This document shows positions 41,971 to 53,560 of a DNA stretch of 64,000 bases, in pieces (position 1 is the stretch's first letter; each line of letters starts with the position of its first letter). This DNA is from Haematococcus lacustris. Its lineage: Eukaryota; Chlorophyta; Chlorophyceae; Chlamydomonadales; Haematococcaceae. The stretch lies in contig JASKMD010000025.1 of assembly GCA_030144725.1 (NCBI GenBank), positions 2,089,716-2,153,715 on the forward strand. Reading direction: 5' to 3'. The position numbers were made by a program, and so were the translations under genes. The notes beneath the pieces are model-generated. The model searched no databases. It was not told where the DNA came from and saw only the letters and a program-made list of their open reading frames with translations.

Positions 41971-42735
41971 CTACAGTACTGTAAATGGTCTCTCGAGGTA
42001 CCTCGAGGTACCTCGAGGTACTGTAGATGTCTACAGTACTGTAGATGTCTACAGTACTGTAGATGTCTACAGTACTGTAGAGGTCAACAGTACTGTAGAA
42101 GTCTACAGTACTGTAGGTACCTACAGTACTGTAAATGGTCTCTCGAGGTACCTCGAGGTACCTCGAGGTACTGTAGATGTCTACAGTACTGTAGATGTCT
42201 ACAGTACTGTAGATGTCTACAGTACTGTAGAGGTCTACAGTACTGTAGATGTCTACAGTACTGTAGGTACCTACAGTACTGTAAATGGTCTCTCGAGGTA
42301 CCTCGAGGTACCTCGAGGTACTGTAGATGTCTACAGTACTGTAGATGTCTACAGTACTGTAGATGTCTACAGTACTGTAGAGGTCTACAGTACTGTAGAG
42401 GTCTACAGTACTGTAGGTACCTACAGTACTGTAAATGGTCTCTCGAGGTATCTCCAGGTACCTCGAGGTACTGTAGATGTCTACAGTACTGTAGATGTCT
42501 ACAGTACTGTAGATGTCTACAGTACTGTAGAGGTCTACAGTACTGTAGATGTCTACAGTACTGTAGGTACCTACAGTACTGTAAATGGTCTCTCGAGGTA
42601 CCTCGAGGTACCTCGAGGTACTGTAGATGTCTACAGTACTGTAGATGTCTACAGTACTGTAGATACCTACAGTACTGTAAGTGGTCTCTCGAGGTACCCC
42701 GACAGTACTGTAGACACCTACAGTACTGTAGCATG
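41971..42735. repeat. Higher-order palindrome array, 150-bp unit
   Basis: Units start at 41971, 42121, 42271, 42421 and 42571, exactly 150 bp apart, and a shortened unit begins at 42667. Each unit is CTACAGTACTGTAAATGG, a TCGAGGTACC block, then five copies of the 18-bp subunit GATGTCTACAGTACTGTA. Both components are palindromes (TACAGTACTGTA; TACCTCGAGGTA). The 290-residue frame across it (Y-S-T-V-D-V repeats) is an artefact of periodicity. Confidence 0.97.
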
Positions 42736-42739
42736 GCCG

Positions 42740-43390
42740 TATCTCACCAACCGCGCAAAATCACGAATTTTAGTTTCAACCCCCAATCTTACAATGCCTT
42801 CATTTGACTATGTACCAAGTCCGAGGCTCTGAATCCCAAAAATACTGTTACTAATTTGCCTGAGTGAGGTACCACCTCAAGCCCCTTCCCCTGCCCCGGC
42901 CCCCCCTGCCCCGGCCTTGCACAGCCCCCTGCACAGCCCCCCCCTGCTGCACCTGGCCCAATGCCCCAGGTTCCCCCATGGGGCAGGTGGCTGGTCAGGG
43001 ACACCAGCCCGTGCATTCACTTCTAGCGCACTGGGAAAGCATGCAATGCCCGCTAGAGATGTGCCGCTGCATGGTAGGGCCTTGAGGCGCTGGCCCCCCT
43101 GGGCAAGGAATGCCAGCAGGGCTCCAAGCTGGTCAACGACGGCTGCACCAGGCTGCAGGGTACAGGCAGAGCAATGAAGCCCAGGCCCACAAGCAACCAG
43201 CCTAGCTAACCAAGGCTAAACCTTTATGCAGTTTTCAGCGTGAAAATGTCATTGTTTTAGTAGCCCTGTGGTCAAGGAGTGAAACGTGCCACCGGGGGAT
43301 GGGGTTTTCCGTCTACTTCTACCTCGGCAGAATTACTTCTGTAAAGGACCGACTGCTTCGGCCTTGGCCGTAAGATTTTGTTTCTTAGGA
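42740..43390. other. Interval without a supported gene
   Basis: A short coding-like segment at about 43075-43170 (E-A-L-A-P-L-G-K-E-C-Q-Q-G-S-K-L-V-N-D) is isolated and I do not recognise it. Confidence 0.35.
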
Positions 43391-43392
43391 TA

Positions 43393-44392
43393 CCGTACTC
43401 TCCCTTCTGATTCCCTATCCCGAATCGTTTTTTGTCCTTCGGGAAACCGGGAATGATTAAACAATGTAATTGTTTGGTCTTTCGGGAAGTAGTCAAACAA
43501 TTAGTTGACCTTGACGAAAGTGCCAGCAATGGACCAGTCTGTGGTCCGGGGTATCAGCGCCGCCGACGCAGCTAATAATCTGCACCGCGAGCTCCTTATG
43601 CACGATGAAAAACGCTTCCAAATGTCTCTCAACCGTCAAGCGGCAATGATTGAGAAGCGACTACCTGGGACTACTAACTTTGGGCCTTCTCTTCAGCTCT
43701 CGCACGCACCGGCAAGGCGCATGAGAACTGGTGGCATCCTGCTTGGATTCAGCCCACCCTGCAAGGGGGAGGCGGGCCAGGCTGGGGTGAAAGGCTGGTG
43801 CGGCAGGCCAGGCCGGGGTGGCAACTAGGGTGGCTGCTTTGCCCCGGGCAAGGTCTAGGGAGGTGGGCCAGGCTGGGGCAAAGGCTGGGGTCACAGGACA
43901 GGCAAGGGTGGCAACCAGGCTGGCAACCATGTCGAGTGGGGAGGCGGCCGCTCACACACGGGCAGCCGGCCAAGGCGGGGTTCTTGCTCTTGCCAAGGCA
44001 GCAGCATGGGTGGCTGCAGAAGCACACAAGTCTGAATGCTCCAAGGCAGATGATGAGATATGCCGCCACTGCCAGCAGCAGCAGGAGGACCACGACTGTA
44101 TGAGCGAGATTCGGTGCCCCATGTGACGTGGTCAGGTGATAAGGCCACTAGAACGTGACGTGGTAAGGCCACTAGAAGAGAGATTACAACAGTCGACAAT
44201 GTCGATCATATGATTTTGATGCGAGATAACTGTGGTGGGAGGCTTGATTATTTCTATGCACGAAGACGTTCTTAAAACTAGCTTTCGACGTGCTTTGGCC
44301 ATCGGGGAACTTGAAACAATACAAAGTATGGCTCGGGAATAACATTTTAATTATAGTTTCCGAGGCCTCGGGAATCAAAAGGGAGAGTACGG
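43393..44392. mobile_element. TIR transposon copy 2 (1000 bp), TA-flanked
   Basis: The ends CCGTACTCTCCCTTCTGATT and its inverted complement are flanked by TA (43391-43392 and 44393-44394). It is closely similar to copy 1 along its length. Two frames are better preserved than in copy 1: 43505-43828, and 43818-44126 ending in E-I-C-R-H-C-Q-Q-Q-Q-E-D-H-D-C and R-C-P-M. They are in different frames and may be exons of one gene. Confidence 0.85.
43505..44126 (+). CDS. Transposon ORF pair with C-terminal Cys/His segment (copy 2)
   Basis: The first frame (43505-43828) starts M-T-L-T-K-V-P-A-M-D-Q like copy 1. The second (from 43818) has repeats of the type V-A-T-R-L-A, then L-A-K-A-A-A-W-V, and finishes E-C-S-K-A-D-D-E-I-C-R-H-C with a later H-D-C and R-C-P. 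The Cys/His spacing suggests a small zinc finger. The same end occurs in copy 3 (E-C-S-E-E-D-A-E-I-C-Q-H-C), which argues for past selection on the protein. Splicing between the frames is a guess. Confidence 0.4.
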
Positions 44393-44426
44393 TAATACAC
44401 ATTATGCTATTGCTGCCGCTGGTGCC

Positions 44427-45187
44427 GCAGCTGCCACTTCCGCAGCAGGCTCTTTGTCGCGCACGCCTACCCATTCTTGGCCTGGTCTCGTTGGGTTTGG
44501 CACGGCTTGGCCAGCTGCTTAGCTCCGTGGGCGCGGCCCCGGCCCGGCTGCACACGTCCCAGTCGTGAAACCTGAAGCTACCACCCCGCAACCGCGTGCG
44601 TTTGCTGTCATACACATCAAGGAAGAGGGACTGTGAACGACACATACGATGACTGACGTCAACCCCGATTGCTATCCGCACGTGTTAATTACATCACAGG
44701 TCGGCTCAGTGCCTCACAGCGGCGTTCCAGCCAGGTTCTATAGGTAGGTACTGGCTGTATCGGCAACCGACAACCGACAGCACCCTCCCTTCTCTTCATC
44801 CTTGCACCAACAGAGCCACAACAGGGACAAGTTTAGAATCCCTACAGCCCTCATGCTACACCAAATAAAGCACGAGTTGTAATCAAGCTCAGGCTGCGCG
44901 ATCATTGTTGTAAAGGCTACTGACAGTGTGCCTGATGCCCACTTCAGCTCAGCCATTCTGGTGTGTGTGCTTGAAGCCAGAGCCCTACGACAGGAACAGT
45001 GGCTGGAGGGGCGGACAGCAATCTGAGCAAGTGATCTAGAGGGGTGGGCGCCGCGTGCTAGTGTCACATCCTGCTGCAATGGAATCTTATTGAGAGCTGC
45101 ACAAGGCGGTGCGCCCCAGACCGGCCACACTGTGTAAGGCCGATGGCGGGGGTTACCAGGGGGTTCACGACTTCGACAGATTGCGTT
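44427..45187 (-). mobile_element. TnpB/Fanzor-like relic and flank, inverted copy of 20339-21055
   Basis: Read on the minus strand it matches the block at 20339 in order: the ATCTGTCGAAGTCGTGA end, GGTAACCCCCGCCATCGGCC, the family C flank, then the frame with V-D-V-S-H-R-M-C-R-S-Q and H-D-W-D-V. The frame continues beyond the end of homology with copy 1 into R-A-R-Q-R-A-C-C. Its plus-strand right edge (45165-45187) overlaps the last codons of the GPHR gene. Confidence 0.65.
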
Positions 45188-48100
45188 TGTGGGAGTATGA
45201 GTGCGTGGGCAGCAGCGGCTCATTGTTTAACGCCGTCATCTGATGCTGCCACCAGAAAGCCGCGAACGTGGCCAGGGCTGAAGCGAGGAAGAGGCAGTTG
45301 AACCAGGTATGGAAGAACTGGAAGTCAAGTTGGCCACCCAACGACGCGTCCATGTTTGCCCTGCGATGCGCTCGCGCCATCCGCGTATGACAGCGAATGT
45401 GCGCATATGACAGCGTGATCTGTGCCGCGGGCCCTTCCCACCCGCTCGCCCGCCCACCTCCCCGCCGGCACAACAGCCGCACATGCCAGGTCGCACCTGT
45501 ATTTCAACGGCACGTTCTTGCGGATGAGCAGCACCGAGCTGATGGTGTAGAAGCCCGTGACTTGCGACAGCAGGAGCACCAGGTGGGAGGCCATCGCGCT
45601 GCCTTTGACAGCTCGAAAAATCTGTGAACAGCACAATCCAAATGCCAGGCGGGCGGTCAGACAAACAGCCAACCACTCAGCCAGTCAGGTGTACCAGGGA
45701 GCCTGCACACGCTGGCGCGTTTCAGTGGGCTAACTCTAGGAAGGTGGTGTACATCTCACAAAAGGTATGTATTGACGATGATGATGATGATGATGATGAT
45801 GGTGATGAGTGAAGCATCCGTGTGTCGGGCAGCTGTCCTTTGTGACCTTCCCTTTCCTTCCCACTATCCCAACCCCATGACTGCCCCTCCTCTGGCTACC
45901 ACACCCCGAGACTGTCCCTCTCCACCCTGCACCCTCTGCCCATCCCCTCCCGCTCTAACCCAGGCTGTATCCCCTACACCCTTGACCCCTTATCCTGCGC
46001 TCTCCCTTCCCGCTGCTCCCTCCCCTCCCTCTGCTGCCCCCTAGGCCTCCTCTCACCCGTCTGAGTGAGCGCAGGAAGCCCCTGAGGGACATGACACTGA
46101 TGGCAGCGATGAACACCAGGGTCAGGTACTGCAGGGTGCAGGAGCGGCAGACGTGGAGGTGCAGCAGTGGAGGTGCAGGAGTGGAGGAGGTGCAGCAGTG
46201 GAGGAGGTGCAACAGTCGAGGAGGTGCAGACACATGGCCGTTCAGACACCATCAGGGCATGAGCAGGAGGTAAGGGCAACCTGGGCAGGAAGCTGGGCTG
46301 AAACAGCAAAGGACGTGCATGGCAAGCTGCACAGTATGGTGAGGGCGATATAGGGCAAGTGCATCTGGACACGTGGCAGGGTGAAAATGCTGAGCTTCAC
46401 CAGCCTCAGACCCAGCCCCAATACACGCCTCAGAGCCAGCCACAGCCCAGCCCCATGGTGTTCAAGGGAACAAGCCTACTACCCCTCGCCGCAGCCACCC
46501 TGTCCATTTAGGTTCGCAGGCACTGTGGGAGTTGGCTGGCTGGTGAAAGAGTGAAGGAGGTTTTGCTAGGTGAAACGCGGTAGTGAAGGGGTGGAATGAC
46601 CCGGTCTCAGCCTACCCCTTCCCACAGCCACCCTGTTCTATGGATGTTTGATTTTGCAGGCGAAGTGGAGATTGACTGGTGAAAGAGAGGGACTGTTCTA
46701 GGGGAATGCACTAGGGAGGGGGTGACCCGGTCACAGCCCTGATGTCTGCCCAGCCACCCAATCTCAACGCCTTGCCTGCGACAGCTGAGCCGTGTCCAGG
46801 CTGATGGAGCCGTGGCTGACTGAGCGCAGGGCCAGGCTGAGGCCCCTGCCCACTGGGTCAGTCACCAGGTCCTCACCCCAGATCAGTGCCTTCACACTGG
46901 TGAACATTCTGAGGGCAAGGGCGGGCATGGGGCAGAGGCAGCAGCGGTGGCAATCAGCAGTGACAGCAGCAGTGGCAATCAGCAGTGGCAGCATGATAGT
47001 AGGTGGCAGTGGCAGCAGCCAAGGCAGGTGGCCTGGGCAACACGAGAAGAGGTAGCGCCGAGGGGAACAAGGCAGGACATGATAGGGCAGGCATACAGCA
47101 CCCTGCTTGGCCAGGCCCTGGCCAGCCCCTAGCCTTCTGCTCTCCTCCCTGTGCCCTGCTCTAACCCCGCCTGTCCACCCACTTGTACACGCAATAGGCG
47201 CTCATGGCGTAGCCCGCTAGGTTTTTGCAGTGGCCCCACACGGTGCGGCTCTCAATGGCCCTCACACGCTCCACACGCAGCTCACCCAGCTCCTGTTGGA
47301 GCGTCCTGCGGGGCAGTCGAGGGCAGGGGCGAGGCTGGGTAGGCAGGGGCAGGGCCAAGGCAGGGGCAGGCGTAAGACAGGGCAAGCAGGGGCAGGGGCA
47401 GCGGCAGGGACAGGGCAGGGGGAAGGCTGTACAGGCAGGGGCAGAGGCAAGGCTGACAACGTGTGCAGTCAGAGGGTCATGTCGCACGTGTGTGTATCTG
47501 TGTGTTTTCCCCGCCCACCTGGCGAGCTGCTGCAGGCTGGACAGCTCTGCCTCCAACTGCCGCAGGGTCTCCTGTGGGCTGGATGCGCCGCCCCACCCAC
47601 CCATCATGCCCTTCACCACCCCGCCCAGACCCCAAGCTGTACCTGCACACGGCACCACACCACACCACACCACACCAAGCTGTCCCACCCACTGTGACCA
47701 TGGTTGGGCAAAGCGGGGCATGGCTTGCTTAGGCGAGGCTCAGTCAAGCCTTAAGGCGTTGGCGCTGCAGGGCTTCCAGAGGTCATGGTGTTAGACCACC
47801 ACCACCACCACCACCACCCACCGTATGACTACTCCACCACCGCCACTGTGACCCTCAGCCTATGCAGTAGCAGTAGGGCACTAGCAGGCTAGCACAAGGA
47901 ATAGCGCTGCAGAGCCAGAGCATGATCAGGAGCTAGCAGCCGGGTTGCTGTTGTTGCCGTCAGCAGGCATGGCACCCTGAGCCCACTGCCCACTGCTGGC
48001 CCTGCCTTGAGCCTGCAGCCTACCCTACCTGGCTTGGCTGCCTGGGCCAGACGGGCCTGCTGCTTCTCCTGCTGCAGCAGAGCGATGCGCTTCTTCTTCT

Positions 48101-50699
48101 CCTCACACAATGCAGCGGTCTGCCTGAGGGCACCAACAGGGGTCACCCCATGGCTCAGGCTGCAGGAACAAGTGCAGGCTGCCAGCGCATGGTACATGGT
48201 GGGCATCCCTGGTCTTAGATCTGCCTTCTAGTGTGAATGGTTGCACTCACACCCCTGGTCAGTGACCTGCTTCTCATCACTTTTCATCCACGCTACTTGC
48301 CACTTCCTGCCTGCCTGAGCAGTGCCTCTCCATCTATCATCTCCCACTCCATCAAGCTGCTTTCTCCTTCTGCCCATTCCCATGGTCCACACCACCCCGG
48401 CCTGTTTCAGCTTGTTCGACACCTGCCAAGATCCTGAACTCCTCATCTTCTTGCACCTGAACCCCAGCCCCTGGCCCTTAGGCCCCTGCACCTTGGGCCC
48501 CCTGCCCCTGAGACCCATACCCCTGGACCCCCTGCCCCTGTGGCCCCTGCCGCGGCAGCCCCTGCCCTGCAGCCCCCTGCCACTGAGGCCCTTGAGGCTC
48601 CTGCGGCCTGGACCACACCTGCACTGCTCCTCCATGGCCGTCACCTCAAACGCTTCGACAGGCCTCACAAACAGCGTGAGGTAAGAGTAGGGCACGCTGA
48701 CTGCCGCGTAGCCTGACAGGATGGCGATCATCCAGGTGCCCATCACGCCCACCCGGCTGATGGCCTGGAGGAGCAGCAGCAGAACAGGACACTGGCTGGA
48801 AGCTGGCCAAAAACTGGTCAAGAGCTGGCTGGCCGTGTGGCAGTGGCTGCCAATGACTCGACAGGCAGATGGCAGCAGTTGCTCCCAGCTATTCCTGGGA
48901 CAGATGTCACGCCCTGCCCTGCTCTACCCAGCAGCCCACCACCCACCCACAACCCCTTAAACCAACCCATGCTGGAAGCTATGCCCCTCATCATGTCCCC
49001 CGCCCCACCCTGCAGACCCACCCACCCCACCCCACCTCTCACTACCCCCCTCACCCCCTCATGCCTCACCATGCCCCACCAGCTGTTCTGTAGCCCTGCC
49101 CACCCCCTGCTGCCTGACCTGCTTCATGCGGAACACGCCCTCCACAGGCAGGGGCACACCGGGCAAGTAGCAGCCCACCCGCCAGAAGCAGTACATGAAG
49201 ACCAGCCAGAGCAGCAGAGAGGCTGTGAGAGCCTGGGGCCGCCGCACCAAGCCTGTGAAGACAAACACATCCCACCCAGGCCAGGCTAGGTAGATACCAG
49301 GCGGGCAGGGAGACAGGCGGGCAGGCGGGCAGGCAGACAGGCGGGCAGGCGGACACCAGGCAGGCAGTACCAGTGGTTGGTCATGAGTGCGAGCTACGGG
49401 GCATGGTGCGCCTACAGGCAGGCTCAGGTCAGTACTAGCTATGTACCATCTATGGTCTATGGTCTATGCTGCCTCTTTACAACTAGGGCTAGGTGGTGGG
49501 AGCAGCCAGTCCCAGGGAGAGTCTCCCCGCATGCCCTCAGAGCAGGGAAAGGGGGTTGGGGCTAGGAAGGTTCTCCCCATCACCCAGGGTAGATGCTGGG
49601 AGCAGGCCGCGCCCCCTGCAGGCGGAAGCTCCTCCCTTCATGCACGCCGGCTTTGCCTGAGGAGTCTTCCCCTTCCTTTTCTCTTCCCTGCCTCTATACT
49701 ACCTCTATGGTCCTTACTAGCTATGCACCACTGAGGCATGGCCTGACCAGGTTGTCTGAGCTGCGTGTACTAGCTGTAGGTGGTGAGGTGGGCACAGGGC
49801 AGCAACCCATGTTCACTGACAAGGTGGATCTCACCACCGGGTGCGCCCGTTGTGCGTGGGTGGGTTGGATGTGTCAGGCAGCTGCCTTCATTTGCTGTGC
49901 ATGTGCATGACGGGCACAGCAAGGGGCATGCATGCATCCAGTGCATCCGCATGGTGTTCATTGCATCTGTTGCGGTCCGTCTACTGCCGCTTGCATGACT
50001 GCTGCCTCCACTGAGGGTCCTCAACTGCCGACTCAGGCCCTGGAAGTGCTGCTATTGCTGTTGGGGCCTGGCCTTGCTGCTGTGGCTGCTGTCGCCGTCA
50101 GCGCTGCCGCCAGTGCCACACCTGACAGCGTGTGGTAGCTATGGTAGAAGGGCAGCACTACCAACAGCAGGCCCAAGAGGCCCCACACGGTGAGGTGCCA
50201 CAGGGCCAGGCGTGTCCTGCCAGGCAGGGCAGCACCTTGACATCTGTCCAGGTGGATGTGGGCCAGCTGGTGTTGACCAGGCCCCCAGGCACTGGGTTGG
50301 CAGGGATGGGAGGAGAGGTCGGGCACTGCTGCTGTCGGGGTTCACAGCTGAGCTGACATGCGGTGATGAGGAACTGGGAGCTAATCATTGCTCCAGGGGG
50401 GTACCAAGCTCACCCTCGGTTAAGGCTGCCCATGATCTCCATGAGGATGAGTAGCAGCATGTTGCATGATAGCATGAACACAGCTGACCACAGAGCCTGG
50501 AAATGGAGGACATGGGTGTCAGCATCCAGGTGCAGCAGAGCCCTGTCTGTACTGACCTGCCCGGCAGTTGCTGCACCTGGACACGACTGTCCTTCTCAAT
50601 ATCGAGGTGGCCATATAAACTTCGACTTAAGAACCACCAACCCAGCCAGAACAACCCGGCAAGGATGAAGGCGCCCACAGCCAAGCCTACGGCATCCAT
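45165..50699 (-). CDS. GPHR: Golgi pH regulator / GTG (GPCR-type G protein) family membrane protein, 12 exons, 464 aa
   Basis: Exons, high to low: 50577-50699, 50414-50496, 50122-50216, 49119-49252, 48619-48764, 48024-48123, 47519-47571, 47171-47305, 46776-46908, 46057-46128, 45497-45621, 45165-45360. All phases agree and give 464 aa (animal GPHR 455, Arabidopsis GTG1 468). The family forms Golgi/ER anion channels in animals; the plant GTGs were proposed as abscisic-acid-linked receptors. Diagnostic parts: G-V-M-G-T-W-M-I-A-I-L-S-G-Y-A-A-V-S-V-P-Y-S-Y in a membrane segment, a charged coiled coil (E-E-K-K-K-R-I-A-L-L-Q-Q-E-K), L-A-G-Y-A-M-S-A-Y-C-V-Y-K, and D-P-V-G-R-G. At least eight hydrophobic segments are visible. 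Introns 8 and 9 appear to use GC donors. The final L-S-K-S and stop lie in transposon-derived sequence. Confidence 0.93.
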
Positions 50700-51150
50700 C
50701 TGCACTGCGGTAGTCACATGGCTCCACCACTTCGCCGCATGTACTTGAATAACAGCCCAATCCATTCCATCCCACGGCTAATCGCGCAGTCCGACTCTGC
50801 TCAAAGTGTGGAGTTTGCGCTTGGTTGACTGCTATCAACGAGCTTACTTGCTGGCGGCTTTACTCTAACACCAAGCTTGCAATCTTTGATGTTCAGGAAT
50901 TTCGTGTTTACTCAAACTCAAATTGTCAGGTGAGGGAGTTCGTCTGCACACATTATGCAACATATGCTTACTTCGACTAAAGGCAGACTGATAAGCAATT
51001 GCGCTGACATCATGGCAATTGAGTAAGCCGTGCCCCCGACTGTTGCAAGTTGGCGGGATGAGAAGAAGAGGCGCTTGAGCAAGTAATATGTGGTGGTTTA
51101 GCTGGGATGATGGCGGTACAGCGACAAAACAATGTAGCCCACACGCTGCA
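50700..51150. other. Upstream region of the GPHR-type gene
   Basis: No coding region is supported. It should hold the minus-strand promoter. An in-frame ATG 66 bases further up (50765) could extend the protein by 22 residues, but the family alignment favours 50699. Confidence 0.4.
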
Positions 51151-52660
51151 GGTCACCCCCGCCATTGGCCCCGCAATTCACTTTTTGGCACCGTCTTTGA
51201 TCCGCTGCATGTAATTCTTCCACCATTGGGCTCTACATCTCACAACGGTGTCGCTAGCAGGTTAGGCCCTCTTTTGTCGATTGTACTGCATTGTCTCGAC
51301 GACTTGATTAGCTTCGCAATGTCATCCTCCATCTGTTTATATGCGTGTCGCAACAGGAGAGATGAATTGGTGGCCGGAGGCATTTCCGTGCCGAGCAGCC
51401 TTTGCTGCCGTCGGACTGGCAACTCGCGGTTACATCCCAGGTAAGCACGGGGTGCTGTTTCTTAGTGCGTTTTGCATACAATGTCAACACATGCAACCAA
51501 ATCTGCTGACCTCCACAGGTGCTTGGCAGTTGTGAGGATCAGCATCAAACCCACAGCAGCCCAAGGGTCTTCCAAGCAGGAGTGCAGCAAGGGAATCAGC
51601 ACTTGAAAACAGTGAGCAAGAGGTGAGTAAGGTTGTAATTTACCTCACCTTGTCTAGGTCAGTTTGATGTTCATGCGCACACTTGCGCAACGCATGACAG
51701 GCATGAACAGCTGAGGGAAGCACACAACAGTCCCCAACCTGATTTTCATGCATTGTTTTTGATAGGTAATGTCTCTTATGCGGGCCTGACATGGTTATGT
51801 GTTTTTTGCTGCAGGATGCCATCCAAAAGATACCAGTGCCCAGCCCAGCCCAGCCCAGCCTGATTTGGTGCCATGGGGCATAGGCAGCAAGGCAAGGTGC
51901 TTAGCAGTCCCGTAGTGAGTGTTAGCTATAGCAAGGAGGTGCAGCCAGTCCTTGCTTGTTGTGCACATAGCATAGGTGGTGTGTGAGGCATAAGTCATTG
52001 TGTTGTGGTGGTGGTGGTGTGTTGTTGAGGTGTTGTTGTGTTGTGTGGTGTTGCCACCTTCTTAAATCAATGCATGTGCTTGGCATCAGCGATACATGTC
52101 TTCTGTAGTGGTGTTGCAAGGCGTTTAAGCATCGATATATGTATTGCTGTATTGGTTTTGCGTGACATGCGCCTGCTAAAGTTGAGGGAGAAGGTTGAGG
52201 CACCACGGCACATGTAAAACTGAAAGCCAGAGCCATCCCGAGCCATCCCGACAACATAGTGCCAAGTGATGATGAAGCGCTGTCGTGATGCAGCTTGTAT
52301 TTGCTCAGAGTCATGCCGGGACGTAAATGAGGTAAGGGATGCCAGCTGGCTGACTTGTGCGCATATTCACGAATTATATGCTCCATGCACTGACATGCAA
52401 GCAGGCGTACTGCACTTGTGCCGTTGGCTTACGGCGTGCGTAGAAGGATAACCAGCCTCGCCTTATGATGTGCGTGAGTCTTTTAGGAGCGGAAGGCACA
52501 GGTCAGGTTTGGGCGGGCGCCGATCTGAGCTAGTGTTTTGCGGCTGGTGGGTGTCGCATACGCCTGTTACACCCGGCTGCGTCAAAACTTTGTCACGAGC
52601 TACACGGAGATTCGCGCCCCAGACCGTCTCACATTTGCGGGGCCAATGGCGGGGGTGACC
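51151..52660. mobile_element. TIR element A, copy 2 (1510 bp), TSD TGCA
   Basis: The ends are identical to copy 1 (GGTCACCCCCGCCATTGGCC and its inverse). TGCA flanks both sides (51147-51150 and 52661-52664). The interior is colinear with 18468-19989 with scattered substitutions and small indels, so the two insertions are related and fairly young. Confidence 0.87.
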
Positions 52661-52664
52661 TGCA

Positions 52665-53030
52665 GGGGTGGCAGGACCAGGTGGGGCCGTCTTGGTTGTG
52701 CTCAGGCTGTTGTCCATGGGGCCGCCACTGGGCCCCTGCTCCCCCACCCACCCACTCATCTCAACTCATCATCATCTATCACCCATCTATCATCATCCCC
52801 TATCACTCAATCTGTGTGGTCTGGCAGAAGGCATTTGCATGTTCACTCGCCATGCTTTGCAAGAGCCATGCTCCAGGCTCTGTACTTGAGAGTAGGCTCT
52901 AGGCTGCAGCATCGTGGCACTAGTGGTAATAGAGGGCCTTGGTGCTGGGACAGGGTTCCCTTTGCCCTTTGCCCTTTGGTCGGGTGACACCATAACCCCC
53001 GCGCAACCAGGCACCCACACAGCCAGCAGC
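52665..53030. other. Interval without a supported gene
   Basis: A (CATC)n-like stretch at 52757-52800. No gene is seen. Confidence 0.4.
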
Positions 53031-53336
53031 CTCTGGGCCTGGGCCAAGTGCTTCCCTGCCAGCCAAGCGCAGCAAACGCACCAAGGCTGACCAGGATGTC
53101 AAACCCTCTCAACGCACCAAGGGCACAGGTTAAGGCAAGGCAAGGCTGCCAGAGCCAAGCCGCAGCCAGGCAGGTGGGTAGACCGGGACTGCAATGCAAC
53201 ATCGTACATGCAGCACATTGAGGAGAGCAGGTGGCGCTCGCTGGAGCTGTTCTGGTGACCTGACCTGCCTGAGTACCTTGACCTGGGCTACAAGCGGCTG
53301 CAAAGTCGTCCACCCAAGGCCCAGCAGCAGGGGTGC
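53030..53336 (+). pseudogene. Fanzor C-terminal relic (copy C)
   Basis: It reads P-A-K-R-S-K-R-T-K-A, then G-R-W-V-D-R-D-C-N-A and L-G-Y-K-R-L, parallel to the C-terminus of the gene at 60476. At least two in-frame stops are present (near 53131 and 53257). The RuvC-III D-R-D-C-N-A motif is still readable. Confidence 0.75.
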
Positions 53337-53339
53337 ATG

Positions 53340-53560
53340 TGAACGTAAACCTTCACTTGGATGGTAAGTTGCAGGGGTGCATGCTCAGCAGTGTCAGATG
53401 GAAAGGGCTGGCCAGAGATGGCAGATGTAGCATAGTGTGCAGCAGGCACCATTTAAGCTGGGATGTCCATGTAGCCCATGTCAATGCTGCAGGCATGATT
53501 GCTTTACCGTAAGTGCTTGTTGCCTAGGGTAATTGATTTGCGTCATCTAGCACTAGTCAG
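53340..53560. other. Short interval without a gene
   Basis: Nothing is recognisable between the two Fanzor relics. Confidence 0.4.

Noticed and set aside
38341..42735. CRISPR array
   Set aside because: The palindromic words have spacers of only 3-5 bp, or repeat units instead of unique spacers, there are no cas genes, and the genome is eukaryotic.
41960..42832. 290-codon frame with Tyr-Ser-Thr-Val repeats
   Set aside because: It arises from the palindrome array with 18- and 150-bp periods, both multiples of 3, so it stays open without selection.
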